Assembly (NCBI GenBank): GCA_002811675.1
Contig: PDIM01010373.1
Span: forward strand, 13,546 to 77,545
Direction: 5' to 3'
DNA from: Ichthyosporea sp. XGB-2017a
Lineage: Eukaryota > Opisthokonta > Ichthyosporea
DNA length: 64,000 bases
Below, one piece after another: positions 40,844 to 50,842 of the stretch. The notes beneath the pieces were generated by a model that was given only the letters and a program-made list of their open reading frames with translations, was not told the DNA's origin and made no database searches. The position numbers and the translations under genes were made by a program. How positions within the stretch are numbered: the stretch's first letter is position 1; each line of letters opens with the position of its first letter.

Positions 40844-41441
40844 ATTCAAGCACTTTTTATACTGCTCTGGCTTTTTAAAATAGATGTATGTAAGATTATG
40901 TGCGTGTAAACTAAACTGCCAATGGAAAAAAGTGTTAGCAATGGACAGACAACAGAAGAAAATGCAAGCTTGTCAATGCGTATCTCGGCACATCTGTAAA
41001 CCATCAACTGCTAAGATTAGCGCAATAGAAGGGAAGCTACGTTATAGGAAAGGAAGAACTGGGAACTGGGAAGAGGAAAAAAAGGAAAAAAAAAAAGGAA
41101 AAAAAGGAAATTAAGACAATGAAGGGGTTAGGGTTACGAATGAAATAAAAAAGGCGGGAAATATGTGGACCCCGTGAAGGGTAGTACTGCAGCGTGCAGC
41201 CTGCAGCAGCAGTTGTTGTTTGCGGTGAGTTGTGGATTCTCTTCCCCGTCCCTCTTCTATTCTCGGCTTTTGCATCTTTGGCATAGGGAAGAGATTCCCG
41301 ATTCTGTCCCTTCCGGAAGTCTTAACTTTTACCCCGACTTGCCCACTGTAGCTCCTGTCTTTCATTCTGATTTAGCGCAACCAGTAGAAAGGTGGATTAA
41401 CAAAGGTTACAGTGCCTGTACCCATCGCCCCCTGTGCTGTT
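40844..41441. promoter_or_regulatory. Bidirectional promoter region of kinesin-6 and RDM1-like genes
   Basis: About 600 bp separate the two start codons. It holds a purine-rich block (41060-41110), a telomere-like GGGGTTAGGGTTA (41124-41136) and, 17 bp further, an E2F consensus site. The repeated CTGCAGC block at 41190-41210 is weakly palindromic. Confidence 0.55.
41153..41161 (-). promoter_or_regulatory. E2F/DP consensus site
   Basis: ggcgggaaa reads TTTCCCGCC on the minus strand, an exact match to TTTSSCGC, the E2F/DP consensus. It lies about 310 bp from the kinesin start and 280 bp from the RDM1-like start. It fits S/G2 expression of both, but an 8-bp match needs support. Confidence 0.5.
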
Positions 41442-42508
41442 ATGGATCGTGGGTGCCTGGAGCTTGTTTCCTTTAGCTACCCGTATTTTGATAACGAAAA
41501 TGCTCTCTTTATAGGGAACATTTGCACAACTGTCTCCGATCTAACCTTGAAGGTACGTAATGATTTGACATTCTTACTTGACTGTTTTTACTTTCATATT
41601 TAGCAAGTGAATATTTATTGCATTTTTCAAAGGAGGAGCTGGGAAAATATGGCCTTTTGCACAGCTTGACATGCAAGAGGAATAAGCTTCAAGAAGCGCG
41701 AGGCTGTCGCTCGAAACAAAAGTGCTATTTTGCCATTGCGAATATATACTCGAAGCATGAAGCTACCAACATCATTAGAGAAGCACACAATAAGAGGCTG
41801 CACGGAGTGCCTATATGCGTAAGATTTAAAGCAATATCTTTCCTTGACCAAGTAAATTTTCCCTATGTAACTTTTCCTATCGTTATCTTTATACTCCCAA
41901 TGTTTTCCATAAATCAAATTTTAGGTTAAACAATATAAAGCACGTTCCCAAAGAAGTGGCTATGCTTCGAAAGTTCTACCACTTCCTAAGTGCATTGAAC
42001 TCATTAACCATTTCGTGTCCCCGTTTTTCTGGGAAACAAAGGTTTTGTCCGTAAGTTCTCCTTGTGCTCTTCTAGTGGAATTCGTCGAAAAAAAGCTAAT
42101 TTATTTCTGCAATAGACCAACTTGGTTAAAGATGTGAGTCCTTCAAGTACCGAGCGTGCTCAAGCAGCTGCCGATAAATGCATTTATCGCTGCAAGACTG
42201 TTCTCAGTATTACTATTTCTCTCGGTCCAACCGTTTCTGTAACCGGTTCGGCTGAATGCAAATCCAATGAAGGTAACTACTTGGGCTTTACAGCTGATAG
42301 TTTTCTTTATTTCTCGTTAGTGTTGATATTTAATTCCAGTGGATTTTTCTCGTTATTAGACGAAACGTGCCTAACCAAAAGGAGCCCTGTTAGCCAACTA
42401 AAAGCATTGAGAAAGATGACCATGTCTAAAGCATATCAAGTAGCATTTAGCAAATTCTTTTTTATTTTGAAAAGGGGTCAAATTGCTTCCATCCAAGCAA
42501 AAGAATAG
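41442..42508 (+). CDS. RDM1: RDM1-like RRM/RAD52-motif protein (five exons)
   Basis: RDM1 in vertebrates combines an RNA-recognition motif with a RAD52-type motif and helps cells resist cisplatin. I assembled five exons with consensus splice sites: 41442-41552, 41633-41818, 41925-42050, 42116-42272, 42360-42508, giving 242 aa (human RDM1 284). The RRM spans about 20-105: ALFIGNICTTVSDLTLK (RNP2), EELGKYGLLHSLT across the join, KCYFAIANIYSKHEATN (RNP1), GVPICV. Exon 3 then matches RDM1's linker (ALALNSSRCQELANYYFGF): KVLPLPKCIELINHFVSPF. The RAD52-motif part is KTVLSITISLGPTVSV and QVAFSKFFFILKRGQIASI, as in RDM1's terminal strand. Every exon keeps the frame. The start codon is the first ATG; an upstream exon is possible. 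Orthology rests on pattern, not a search. Confidence 0.6.
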
Positions 42509-43471
42509 AATTGGCTCACTGTACTCTGTTTTGTTTTTTAAATAAATTTGGATAAAAGTGCGAAACCAATCTAGAATTGCAGAAATCTGTTCAGTCTTTG
42601 ACCAATATTATAGCTTTTTTGCTCGAACCCTTTGAGTTTGGAAAAAACTGTGCAGCTGAAGCTGACCAACCAATTATACAATATAGTAGAGTTTGAGATG
42701 CAACCACATTTTTACACTGCTACACGGAAGTTGGAACCTTGGTACGTACGTAGTTGGGAGTACTTGGCCTGGGACTGTGAGAATTACTGTAGTTAGATTC
42801 TTTGAAGCCGTTGACAGGGACTATAAGCAAGCGGTTAGCTAGTCGTCACTCCAATTTTCTGAATTGAAAACTAATAACCCTAAGGGCTAAGTCCCTAATT
42901 TCGTCCTGATCCCTGCAGAATCATGAACTACCGAGGGCTCAATCATCAATGGCTTATGAAGCAGTAAGCAGTTAACATAGCAGCCATAATTCACAGCACG
43001 GCCTGCTGCAAAAACCCTGACGAGTGACGGAACAGTAGGGCACACCGCACAAGTCTATAATACCGAAGAAGACTCATTTACACTCACTCTATAGAGCGAG
43101 GGGCGAGCCTCTAGGAACTTCGCTGTCTGAAGTTTCGGCCCTCCTTCTCTGCACGCTACCAGTTACCACCCTCTTGCTAAAGCTGTAGCGCTGTCAACAA
43201 CTGGGCACTCTGTGTGTGAAGATTACCATATCCAGCTGCAGGATTAGCTGACATTAGCTGAATTCCCCTTGCTGACTGGGAGGTTGAATGGTGTACTGTT
43301 GATAGGTGTGTTCTCTATTTCTCTTTGTTTGAGCCTGCGTGATTGCGCATTGGATAGTGCTACTCAGTTGGAACACCAACCACTGTCAATGTCAATGGCG
43401 TGGTAAGCTGTGCATGTGTGTGCGATTTATTATACGGGAGGTGGAAGAGGCAGAAAGAAAAGCAAACTAGA
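42509..43471. other. Intergenic region upstream of the RING gene
   Basis: About 960 bp, less AT-rich than other spacers (42800-43250). It should hold the RDM1-like 3' end and the RING promoter. Stem-forming words occur around 43085-43130 but I could not assign an RNA family. A weak 5S-rRNA-like stretch at 42720-42790 was rejected. Confidence 0.4.
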
Positions 43472-44731
43472 ATGGAAGAAGGGAGTGGAAGAAACTACAA
43501 TGCTTATGATTGCCAAGACAGCTTTGATGGCCAGGCTGAAGAAGAAGAAGATAAAAGATCTATTAGTGCGTATGACGATCTTGCATTCGATAGAACTGGG
43601 GCCAGCAGTGCATCGGATCAAGATTCTCCTACTATGGGTTACGAAGAGTATTCACCAGACGAAGATTTTAACCGTTTTGAGGACAACTCGTATGGAAGTG
43701 CAGCTATCAGGAGCTCAGAAATAATCCCTGGGTCGAGATCAAGAACTAATACACTAAGGCGTCAGAGATCGTCGACACAGGAGGTTATTGATCTTACGAC
43801 GCCTGTCAACTCAAGATCTAGGCATCCCCATTCTGTTGACGATTCACCAAGCCTGGCTGTTGTGAGGCTAATGAATGAAAATCCTGATTATTCTCCCCCA
43901 GTGGCTACGCCTTTAACAAGGTCGCGAACTACTGAGAGAGATGCGGTTATTAATGTGGATGAAATTGAGGATGACAATGCGATAGGCACGGAAAGTGCAG
44001 AAGAACTTGCAAGGGAGGTCAATTTGAGCATATTGGAGAAACAAGAAGCTGATGCCCAGTTGCAAACTGATGAGCAATTAGCATTAGCTTTACAGCAGAA
44101 GTATGACATGGAGCAACATCAAATGGACGATAGACGTGAGCGTCTTTGGCGTGGTACAAGATTCTCCGGTCTACGTCGAAGGGAGACAAGTTTTCCGTAC
44201 AACAGATCACCAAATGCCCAGAGACGTGTGGCAAATAGAGGATGCTTTCCTCGAAGAATGGCTGGGGATGCTGGTAGAAACTATCGAGCGTCAACTTCAG
44301 CCCATGTTGAAAGCAGGTTCAATCACTGGCCGGGTTTTCACGGAGGAAGACGACTTGGAAGCTACCATGATCCTTGCCCTTTCAGTGGCGTCAATTCACA
44401 CTATGCGGATGGGGACGACCTTGAAGGAGATATAGATTCGATGGGGTACGACGAACTTTTACAACTTTCTGAACGAATTGGTGACGCTGTTCCGAAGGGG
44501 GCATCTGGGCAGGCTATTAACAGATTGCCAACTAAAAAATACTCGACTAAGGAGCACAAGGGAAAAGATCAAAGTACGGAAAACACATCGTGTTCGATAT
44601 GCATGCAAGGATATCAGGATAATGAAAAACTCACCACCCTTCCTTGTACCCATTGCTTTCATAGAGAATGCGTCTCCAAGTGGCTCAAAGTCAACGCGTC
44701 TTGTCCAGTTTGCAGAATTAATATTAAATAA
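43472..44731 (+). CDS. RING-H2 E3 ligase with SUMO-interacting and UIM-like motifs
   Basis: The C-terminus (about 373-415) is a classic RING-H2: C-x2-C (CSIC), C-x-H-x2-H (CTHCFH), C (ECVSKW) and CPVC, so a ubiquitin ligase is likely. The remaining 370 residues are disordered and acidic/serine-rich. They contain VIDLT at about 104, the canonical SUMO-interacting motif, and a second candidate, AVINVDEIEDD near 155, hydrophobic then acidic. Around 200, TDEQLALALQQ has the E/D-x-x-ALALxx pattern of a ubiquitin-interacting motif. Arginine-rich patches (RGTRFSGLRRRE) follow. The combination recalls the SUMO-targeted ligases RNF4 and RNF111, although those have several SIMs in tandem. ATG 43472 is used; the upstream frame starts with GTG. 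Convergent with V-ATPase B. Confidence 0.75.
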   Translation: MEEGSGRNYNAYDCQDSFDGQAEEEEDKRSISAYDDLAFDRTGASSASDQDSPTMGYEEYSPDEDFNRFEDNSYGSAAIRSSEIIPGSRSRTNTLRRQRSSTQEVIDLTTPVNSRSRHPHSVDDSPSLAVVRLMNENPDYSPPVATPLTRSRTTERDAVINVDEIEDDNAIGTESAEELAREVNLSILEKQEADAQLQTDEQLALALQQKYDMEQHQMDDRRERLWRGTRFSGLRRRETSFPYNRSPNAQRRVANRGCFPRRMAGDAGRNYRASTSAHVESRFNHWPGFHGGRRLGSYHDPCPFSGVNSHYADGDDLEGDIDSMGYDELLQLSERIGDAVPKGASGQAINRLPTKKYSTKEHKGKDQSTENTSCSICMQGYQDNEKLTTLPCTHCFHRECVSKWLKVNASCPVCRINIK

Positions 44732-45120
44732 CCTCTACTATGTAACATTGAACTAAGCAGCGGTGCACATTCATACCTTCCATTATTGTACAAAAACCGC
44801 CTTAAAAGTCTTCCGCGCTTACACAACTTGCGCAAGCTTGCAAGCTACAAACAACATAGCACTCCCCGGGGAGAGAAACGAAAGAATGCTTATGCAAGTA
44901 GTCACGCACGACTTTCTACAGTTTATAGATTATTTATTGTAAGCCCACAAGAATAAAGCAAACCATTGTTTCCCTCAGCTCTTTGTGCCTTTTTTTTCTT
45001 TTTCTTGATTAATACTGTTATTATTACTGATGTACATATTTTTATCCTTTTGATATATTAACTCTGCAACTTAAAAACAACTTAAGACTAGCTTCTTCAA
45101 TTTCCAATTGCTACAATTAT
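44732..45120. other. Convergent 3' region between RING and V-ATPase B genes
   Basis: About 390 bp, 3' flank of both genes. A poly(A) signal AATAAA for the plus-strand gene lies at 44952-44957. No gene was recognised. Confidence 0.5.
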
Positions 45121-46777
45121 TTAATCTTCCTTCAAAGCGACAGTTGGCTCACGATGATAATACTCTTTCAGGGTCTTCTCAGGAATACGCTTAAGCAACT
45201 CCTTGGGGAAGATTCTCAACAACTGCCAACCAATATCCAAAGACTCAAAGATTGTTCTAGCTTCGTATGATCCCTGTGTGATAAAATGTTTTTCAAATTT
45301 CTCCAAAAATTCCAAATACAACAAATCTTCGGAGCTCAATGCTTCTTCACCAACAACTGCCTTCATGGCTTGAACATCTTTACCGATGGCATAACATGCA
45401 TAAAGCTGGTTGGAGACATCAGAATGATCCTTTCGAGTCATTCCTTCACCAATAGCAGACTTCATCAGACGGGAAAGTGAGGGCAAAACATTGATAGGTG
45501 GGTAAATTTGTCTGTTGTGCAATTGACGGTCAACATAAATCTGTCCTTCTGTAATATAACCAGTCAAATCGGGGATGGGATGAGTAATATCATCGTTAGG
45601 CATAGTAAGAATGGGAATCTGAGTAATAGATCCATTCTTTCCTTCAACGCGTCCGGCGCGCTCGTAGATGGTAGCCAAATCTGTGTACATATAACCGGGG
45701 AAACCACGTCTTCCTGGCACCTCTTCACGGGCAGCAGAAACTTCACGCAAAGCATCAGCATAAGAACTCATATCTGTAAGAATGACAAGAATATGCTTCT
45801 CTGCATCATAAGCCAAATATTCAGCGGTGGTCAAAGCCAAACGAGGAGTAATAATACGTTCAATGGTGGGATCATTCGCAAGATTGAGAAACAAACTAGT
45901 CTTCTCCATGGAACCATTTTCTTCAAAATCTTGTTTGAAAAATCTAGCTGTCTCCATGTTAACACCCATAGCACCAAACACGATAGCAAAGTTATCGTCA
46001 TGCCCATCCAATACACTTTTAGTGACTCCGGGAATTCCCTGCTGCTTAACCAAGCCAGCCTGTCGGCAAATTTGGGCGGCAATTTCGTTGTGTGGCAAGC
46101 CAGCAGCGGAAAAGACAGGGATTTTCTGTCCTCGAGCAATACTGTTCATAACATCGATGGGGGAAATACCAGTCTGAACCATATCTTTCGGGTACACACG
46201 CGAAAATGGATTAATAGGCTGCCCCTGAATATCCAAGTAGTCTTCAGCAAGAACAGGGGGTCCCTTATCAATAGCTTTACCTGAACCATTGAAAACACGT
46301 CCCAACATATCCTCACTAACAGGCATGCGCAAAATATCACCGGTGAACTCGCAAGTGGTGTGCTTAGCATCAATACCCGAGGTACCTTCGAACACCTGAA
46401 CAATAGCCTTGTTGCCGGCAACTTCAAGAATCTGCCCACTTCGCTTAGTTCCATCGGCAAGAGTTAAATTCACAATTTCGGCAAATTTAGGAAATTTGAC
46501 GTTGTCCAAAATAACCAAAGGTCCATTGACACCCGAGACTGTCTTATAAACTAAACAAATATATATATAAAATTAATGACAAGTGATTAGAAACTGTTCC
46601 ACCTAAAATGTCTAAGCCACAGCTTTGATTCCCCCGAAAGTGACCCAATACACTTTAAGTCTATGCGCCCCTCCCTAACCCATTTCAACAATCATACTTA
46701 CCCAATCTTGGTTGAACACTATAATCGCGAATTACTGCCGCGGCATTAATTCGGGCTGCTTCCATACTCGCACTCAT
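45121..46777 (-). CDS. ATP6V1B: V-type proton ATPase subunit B
   Basis: Subunit B is the non-catalytic nucleotide-binding subunit of the V1 head that acidifies vacuoles, lysosomes and the Golgi. The first exon is 46777-46702 (25 codons plus one base), intron 46701-46551 (151 nt, GTAAGT...GTTTAG), exon 2 46550-45121, total 501 aa, the family's usual length. The join yields [32 protein letters not shown], the near-universal start. Also visible: [55 protein letters not shown] and [29 protein letters not shown]. The catalytic P-loop of subunit A is replaced, as expected. The C-terminus ends SLKED-like. No oddities. Confidence 0.97.
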
Positions 46778-47528
46778 TTTTCAGAATCAAAAGCAAGACC
46801 ACTTAAAAAATATTACTAATACTCAGAGAATATGCAAAACGCAACAGAAAACACAAGTATGTTGTATAATCAGCCGACAATATTGCAGAACTAAAGATTA
46901 TCACCAACTAACTACGAAGACAAACAAACACACAGGAGTTGCAACAGAGACAGGCGCGTTAAGTGCTGTTCAAGTTTGTCTGTGTGTGTATATCTGCGAA
47001 ATGGAACGGCAATCAATGAATTAACTAATCTATCCAAGTGTAGTTAGTTAATCTAATACAACTCCAAAATAAAATAAAGTGAAAAGTGAACAAGTTAGTT
47101 ACGGGGGATAGGAAATATGGTCATATTCTTATACATAATTTTCATTGTTCCCCATTCCTCAACTACTGTGATTTGTATGGCCACACCCACCCACCGCCCC
47201 CTCCCCCTGCTGGCTGCTGCTGATGATGATGATGAGGCGCCAAGGGTCAAGAGTACTGTACAGCCAAGTACTCTACTTCCCTGTCAGGGGAAGGGTTATG
47301 GCTTTAATGGGGGATTCAACCTCCCCCCTCATCTCACTAGGTCGCCCACGCAAATATTCCAAATTCAATAACATAATTAATTTATACTGGCCCGCGACCA
47401 ATAATTATATTACAATGTATGGAATTCCCCAAAGGGAATATATGCTGCTTTTATTCATGAACGACAGAATTGAAGCCGGGTCGAAGCTTGAGAAGTTGGC
47501 TAGGGAGTAACTTGTTTTAGCTATTGAC
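46778..47528. other. Intergenic region upstream of V-ATPase B
   Basis: About 750 bp; V-ATPase promoter side and 3' flank of the kelch gene. A CTG/ATG-type triplet stretch occurs at 47212-47237. Short plus-strand open frames show no domain. Confidence 0.45.
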
Positions 47529-49457
47529 TTAGACTATTGAACTGCATTGCTTGCTATCTGAGGCTGCACATGATAACGACACCTTAAGTTTCCAGTTTGA
47601 ATTTTCGTTTACTAGGAGACCAAGGCTGTTAGCCCCCCATTCTGGGGAACCAACAAAGGTTGTGTAAGGAACATCAAAATTCAAAATAGCTGCAAGATCG
47701 TTCAGTACAGATACAAATGACATTGTTTGAACAGAACTAAAATTAGTCAAGAAAGTATCCAAAGACTGCTTTCCCCCCCATGTAGCCCCATCATCAAGTG
47801 ACTGGTAAATATCAGCGCCGTGATAAGGACCTCCATAAAGAGACCCAGTTTGCTCATCATATCCTATTAGTCGATCAATCTTTATATCAGTTCCATAGAT
47901 ATTAATTGGCATTTTCACAAACGACCCCCCCGTCGCCTTATCTATTCTTATGCATCCTTGATCATCACCACAGCCATAAAGGTAGTTTCCTGAAGTGGGA
48001 TAAACAACACCTTTTGTATAACCAAATGTGGAACAAGACGGAAACTCCAGAAATTCATACTGGCATCTGGTTTGTGAACCGTACAAATTGTGAAGCGGAC
48101 CATTGTTAGAGCTCCCCCCATATATAAACGCTGTTCCTTTTATGGAATCAATAACTAGGGGGTATGCCATTAGAGTCGTTCTTGTACTACTGGAAAACTC
48201 GTACCTTGGTGATGACGGAGGATTTAATTCGGCATTGGGGAAGCTAAAGGATGCCCATTTTTGCTCGTAAGTATCGTAGAGCCACGTTTCTTGTTCATAA
48301 AATAGATTTTGAGCTCCTCCAGAGATCCCTGCATGAAGCATAAGGTCCCCAAAGTCAGATCTCCAGCAAGCAGCACCAAAGCGCGGGGAGGGAAATGTAG
48401 TGGAATTGCCAACAAGCCCTGTGGCGTTTGATGTGCCTATACTCCACTGAAGAGTATCAAGATTAAATCTCCACACATCATTAAAAGATGCTGCATCATT
48501 GGTTCCCCCAAAGATATAAAGAACATAGTCATGCGTTGACCACATACACGAGCTATGAACACCCCCTGGCTCTGACGTGGCAAGCTCTTGCATTGGCTGA
48601 CTAGGGACCTGCGCAGAGGTATTCGCAGCATTACCAGAGAGCATCTGCCATTTAAGAGTGGTAACATTCAGTTTCCAAATGTCATTAAGATAACCTTCAC
48701 TGCCGTTATGATCAAAACCATACCCTCCAAAAATGTACATGGCGAAATCGAAACATGCGATGGCATGCATTTCCCTGCTTCCAGGTACATTCAGGACGTC
48801 CTCGGGGCCGGGAAATGTGCCGCCAGTGGGATATCCTACCCCTGGCTTATCGACATCATTGGGTTCTGTAGAGTCATTGTTAAAGTACTCCCACTGCTTA
48901 GTCGCTATGTGATAAGCCCATAAGTCCTGCTTGAGTCCTTTTCCATTCCCCCCCCCAAACACCCAGAATCTCCCACCCATGTAGCAACCTGCATGACCTG
49001 AACGACTTCCGGGAGAACTAAATGTACTTGGACCTGTTCCGTTAACTGTGTTTTCTTGCACTGTGTCATTCATATATTGGCCCGACATAAGCTTCCATTC
49101 ATCTCGAGAGATTCTGTATTTCCACAGTTGGTTGTGAACAGTATTTGTATTTCCTCCTACTGCTCCCATTCCCCCGAAGAAATATAGGTCATCTCCATTG
49201 GGGGAGAATGCTGCCCCATTTGACATTCCACTGGGATTGAAGAGAGGATCTCCATAGAAGTAAGTATTGTCTATTACTGGTCCATTTTCCACTTGACTCT
49301 GCCCATCCCCGTGTATGAGTGTGAAGGAATTTTTTATGCCTTGATAATAACCTTGGTATTGAAAATCTGTGTGATTTGCTTGAGCCCTGTGCATGCAAAT
49401 CCAAAAAATGCATAATGTAAAGACACAGTTGTAAAACAGACACGCTTTACAAGCCAT
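47529..49457 (-). CDS. Secreted kelch-repeat protein with C-terminal BNR-type propeller
   Basis: From ATG 49457 (the frame extends upstream only to a TTG) the protein has 642 aa. It starts with a signal peptide (YNCVFTLCIFWICMHRAQA). Five kelch blades follow, each with the x-W-x-x-x-x-x-x-x-x-W pattern: QLWKYRISRDEWKLMSG, DLWAYHIATKQWEYF, DIWKLNVTTLKWQML, DVWRFNLDTLQWSIG and ETWLYDTYEQKWASF, interspersed with double-glycine strands (YIFGG, WVFGGG). The last 200 residues contain Cys pairs and a BNR/Asp-box-like SLDDGATWGG, so a second propeller is likely. About a dozen N-glycosylation sequons fit a secreted or surface protein. Function is unknown; galactose-oxidase or sialidase activity cannot be claimed. 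Confidence 0.8.
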   Translation of the reverse strand: MACKACLFYNCVFTLCIFWICMHRAQANHTDFQYQGYYQGIKNSFTLIHGDGQSQVENGPVIDNTYFYGDPLFNPSGMSNGAAFSPNGDDLYFFGGMGAVGGNTNTVHNQLWKYRISRDEWKLMSGQYMNDTVQENTVNGTGPSTFSSPGSRSGHAGCYMGGRFWVFGGGNGKGLKQDLWAYHIATKQWEYFNNDSTEPNDVDKPGVGYPTGGTFPGPEDVLNVPGSREMHAIACFDFAMYIFGGYGFDHNGSEGYLNDIWKLNVTTLKWQMLSGNAANTSAQVPSQPMQELATSEPGGVHSSCMWSTHDYVLYIFGGTNDAASFNDVWRFNLDTLQWSIGTSNATGLVGNSTTFPSPRFGAACWRSDFGDLMLHAGISGGAQNLFYEQETWLYDTYEQKWASFSFPNAELNPPSSPRYEFSSSTRTTLMAYPLVIDSIKGTAFIYGGSSNNGPLHNLYGSQTRCQYEFLEFPSCSTFGYTKGVVYPTSGNYLYGCGDDQGCIRIDKATGGSFVKMPINIYGTDIKIDRLIGYDEQTGSLYGGPYHGADIYQSLDDGATWGGKQSLDTFLTNFSSVQTMSFVSVLNDLAAILNFDVPYTTFVGSPEWGANSLGLLVNENSNWKLKVSLSCAASDSKQCSSIV

Positions 49458-50188
49458 GTTGACAAATCTATTCCAATGTTTTTTTTTTTTTGACAATAGA
49501 AAATAGTATTCTATGTTGTGTGATTTACTTCAGTAGTAACATTGAAAAATGTTCGTTTCTCGCGTAGATTGCAAAGCATATTCCTTTGGCAAGGTTCCCT
49601 ATTTAATCTTTCACCCCATGCAAAGCTCTCTACGTATCTCTACCTATAGTTCCTAATTAGTTACCGCTAAACCATTAAACACTCCTTCAGGTTTGTTCGC
49701 AACATGGACTGTACTACAGCACCGGCGGCAATAAATATAATTACTGTAATTGCAGTGCATAATTTGTGCCTCGATTAGAGGACTAAACCATCACGTCTGC
49801 ACGTCCGCTCAGCTATATTGTAGTTATAGATCTGCAGTATTAGCGCACCGCGTCATAATTCAATTCTATATATAGAAATTCTGGCACAGTCATTTTCAAA
49901 AGTTTAATAATTCGAAATATAGTGCTTTAGGGTTTAAATAAAATCTAATATTATATTTTAATGCATGCAGCGCAGCTTACAATATTATTATATAATTATT
50001 AGGCCCCGCTCGACACGTCCATGAGCTCACCAGAATTGTAACGTACAGGCTTTTACGGCGAGCAACGAATGCTGATCTTTTCAGTTTCAAGATACATCCA
50101 GATCTGCTAGAGAAAATATCTATCGGGGTTTAGAGCAAGGTGAGGTGGGTTGAGATGGAAAGCAGAGGTTGATTGGACTCTGTAAACC
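49458..50188. promoter_or_regulatory. Divergent intergenic region between kelch and UBL-like genes
   Basis: About 730 bp, strongly AT-rich at 49860-50000, with a telobox-like TTTAGGGTTT at 49926-49935. No gene was recognised. Confidence 0.45.
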
Positions 50189-50788
50189 ATGGAAACTACA
50201 GATAACAAGCCCGCAGCCGCCTCCCAAGTCGATTCGGGTCCCTCGGCAAGTTTAAACCAGAATGACTCTGGAATGGCAGTTGAACAAGCCAGTACCGATA
50301 CGGAAAGCCAAAAGCAAAATCTTGAGACCAAAGCTCTTCTAAGAAAAGACGAAAACCTCGAATTTTTGTACAAAGGGTCTTTTGACAATTTGTTTTCTAG
50401 GGGTGAAGTAAACAAGCCAGGGGAAAATCTCGTCAATTTAAAATGTCGTTTGGTTACTTGGGACCATTGCAACTTTACACTCACAGTCCCAAACAGTTAC
50501 ACAGTTTTTGGTGTTATTCGCCTTATTCTTGAACGCTTCGACGAAATCCCTTCCAATGTAAAACTTTACAAAGACAAACGAGAAGAAGAAAATCTTCTGG
50601 AAAATGAAGACTTTACACTTGCACAGTATGGGTTTGCAGCAAGTAATTCCCCGTCTCCAGAATCACCGCAACAAATTCCAAATTACACACTCTACTTTGA
50701 TATCGCACCGAAAAATTTGAAATGCCCTTTACTCATATCAGACTATTATTTCGATCCAAATCAAGATATCTTAAACAAGTATTTATAG
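50189..50788 (+). CDS. Small protein with a ubiquitin-like beta-grasp region
   Basis: An intronless 199-aa frame. The first 65 residues are disordered (Ser/Gln/Asp). From about 85, NLKCRLVTWDHCNFTLTVPNSYTVFGVIRLILERF then KLYKDKREEENLLENEDFTLAQYGF has the strand-strand-helix-strand order and the 'leave D/E-x-x-TL-x-x-YG' ending typical of ubiquitin-like folds. It continues with NYTLYFDIAPKNLKCPLLISDYYF. There is no C-terminal GG, so it is not a modifier. I do not recognise the family. It converges tail to tail with the EF-hand gene, 54 bp between stops. Confidence 0.55.
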   Translation: METTDNKPAAASQVDSGPSASLNQNDSGMAVEQASTDTESQKQNLETKALLRKDENLEFLYKGSFDNLFSRGEVNKPGENLVNLKCRLVTWDHCNFTLTVPNSYTVFGVIRLILERFDEIPSNVKLYKDKREEENLLENEDFTLAQYGFAASNSPSPESPQQIPNYTLYFDIAPKNLKCPLLISDYYFDPNQDILNKYL

Positions 50789-50842
50789 CACGTAGTTTCT
50801 TAGTCAGAGTAAAGTGGCATCTACTATAAATTAAATAAACCT

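Noticed and set aside
41165-41476. 103-residue plus-strand frame upstream of the RDM1-like gene
   Set aside because: Different frame from the RRM exon, no domain, and it lies in the shared promoter region.
42720-42790. Possible 5S rRNA (words like GGGAG, GGCCTGGGA, CTGTAG in the right order)
   Set aside because: The spacing between CGGAAG and GGGAG is too short and the 5' half does not pair with the 3' half, so I could not call it a gene or even a reliable relic. A covariance-model search would decide.
47117-47510. Plus-strand frames between V-ATPase B and the kelch gene
   Set aside because: No domain, Pro-rich or low-complexity, and overlapping frames; treated as intergenic.
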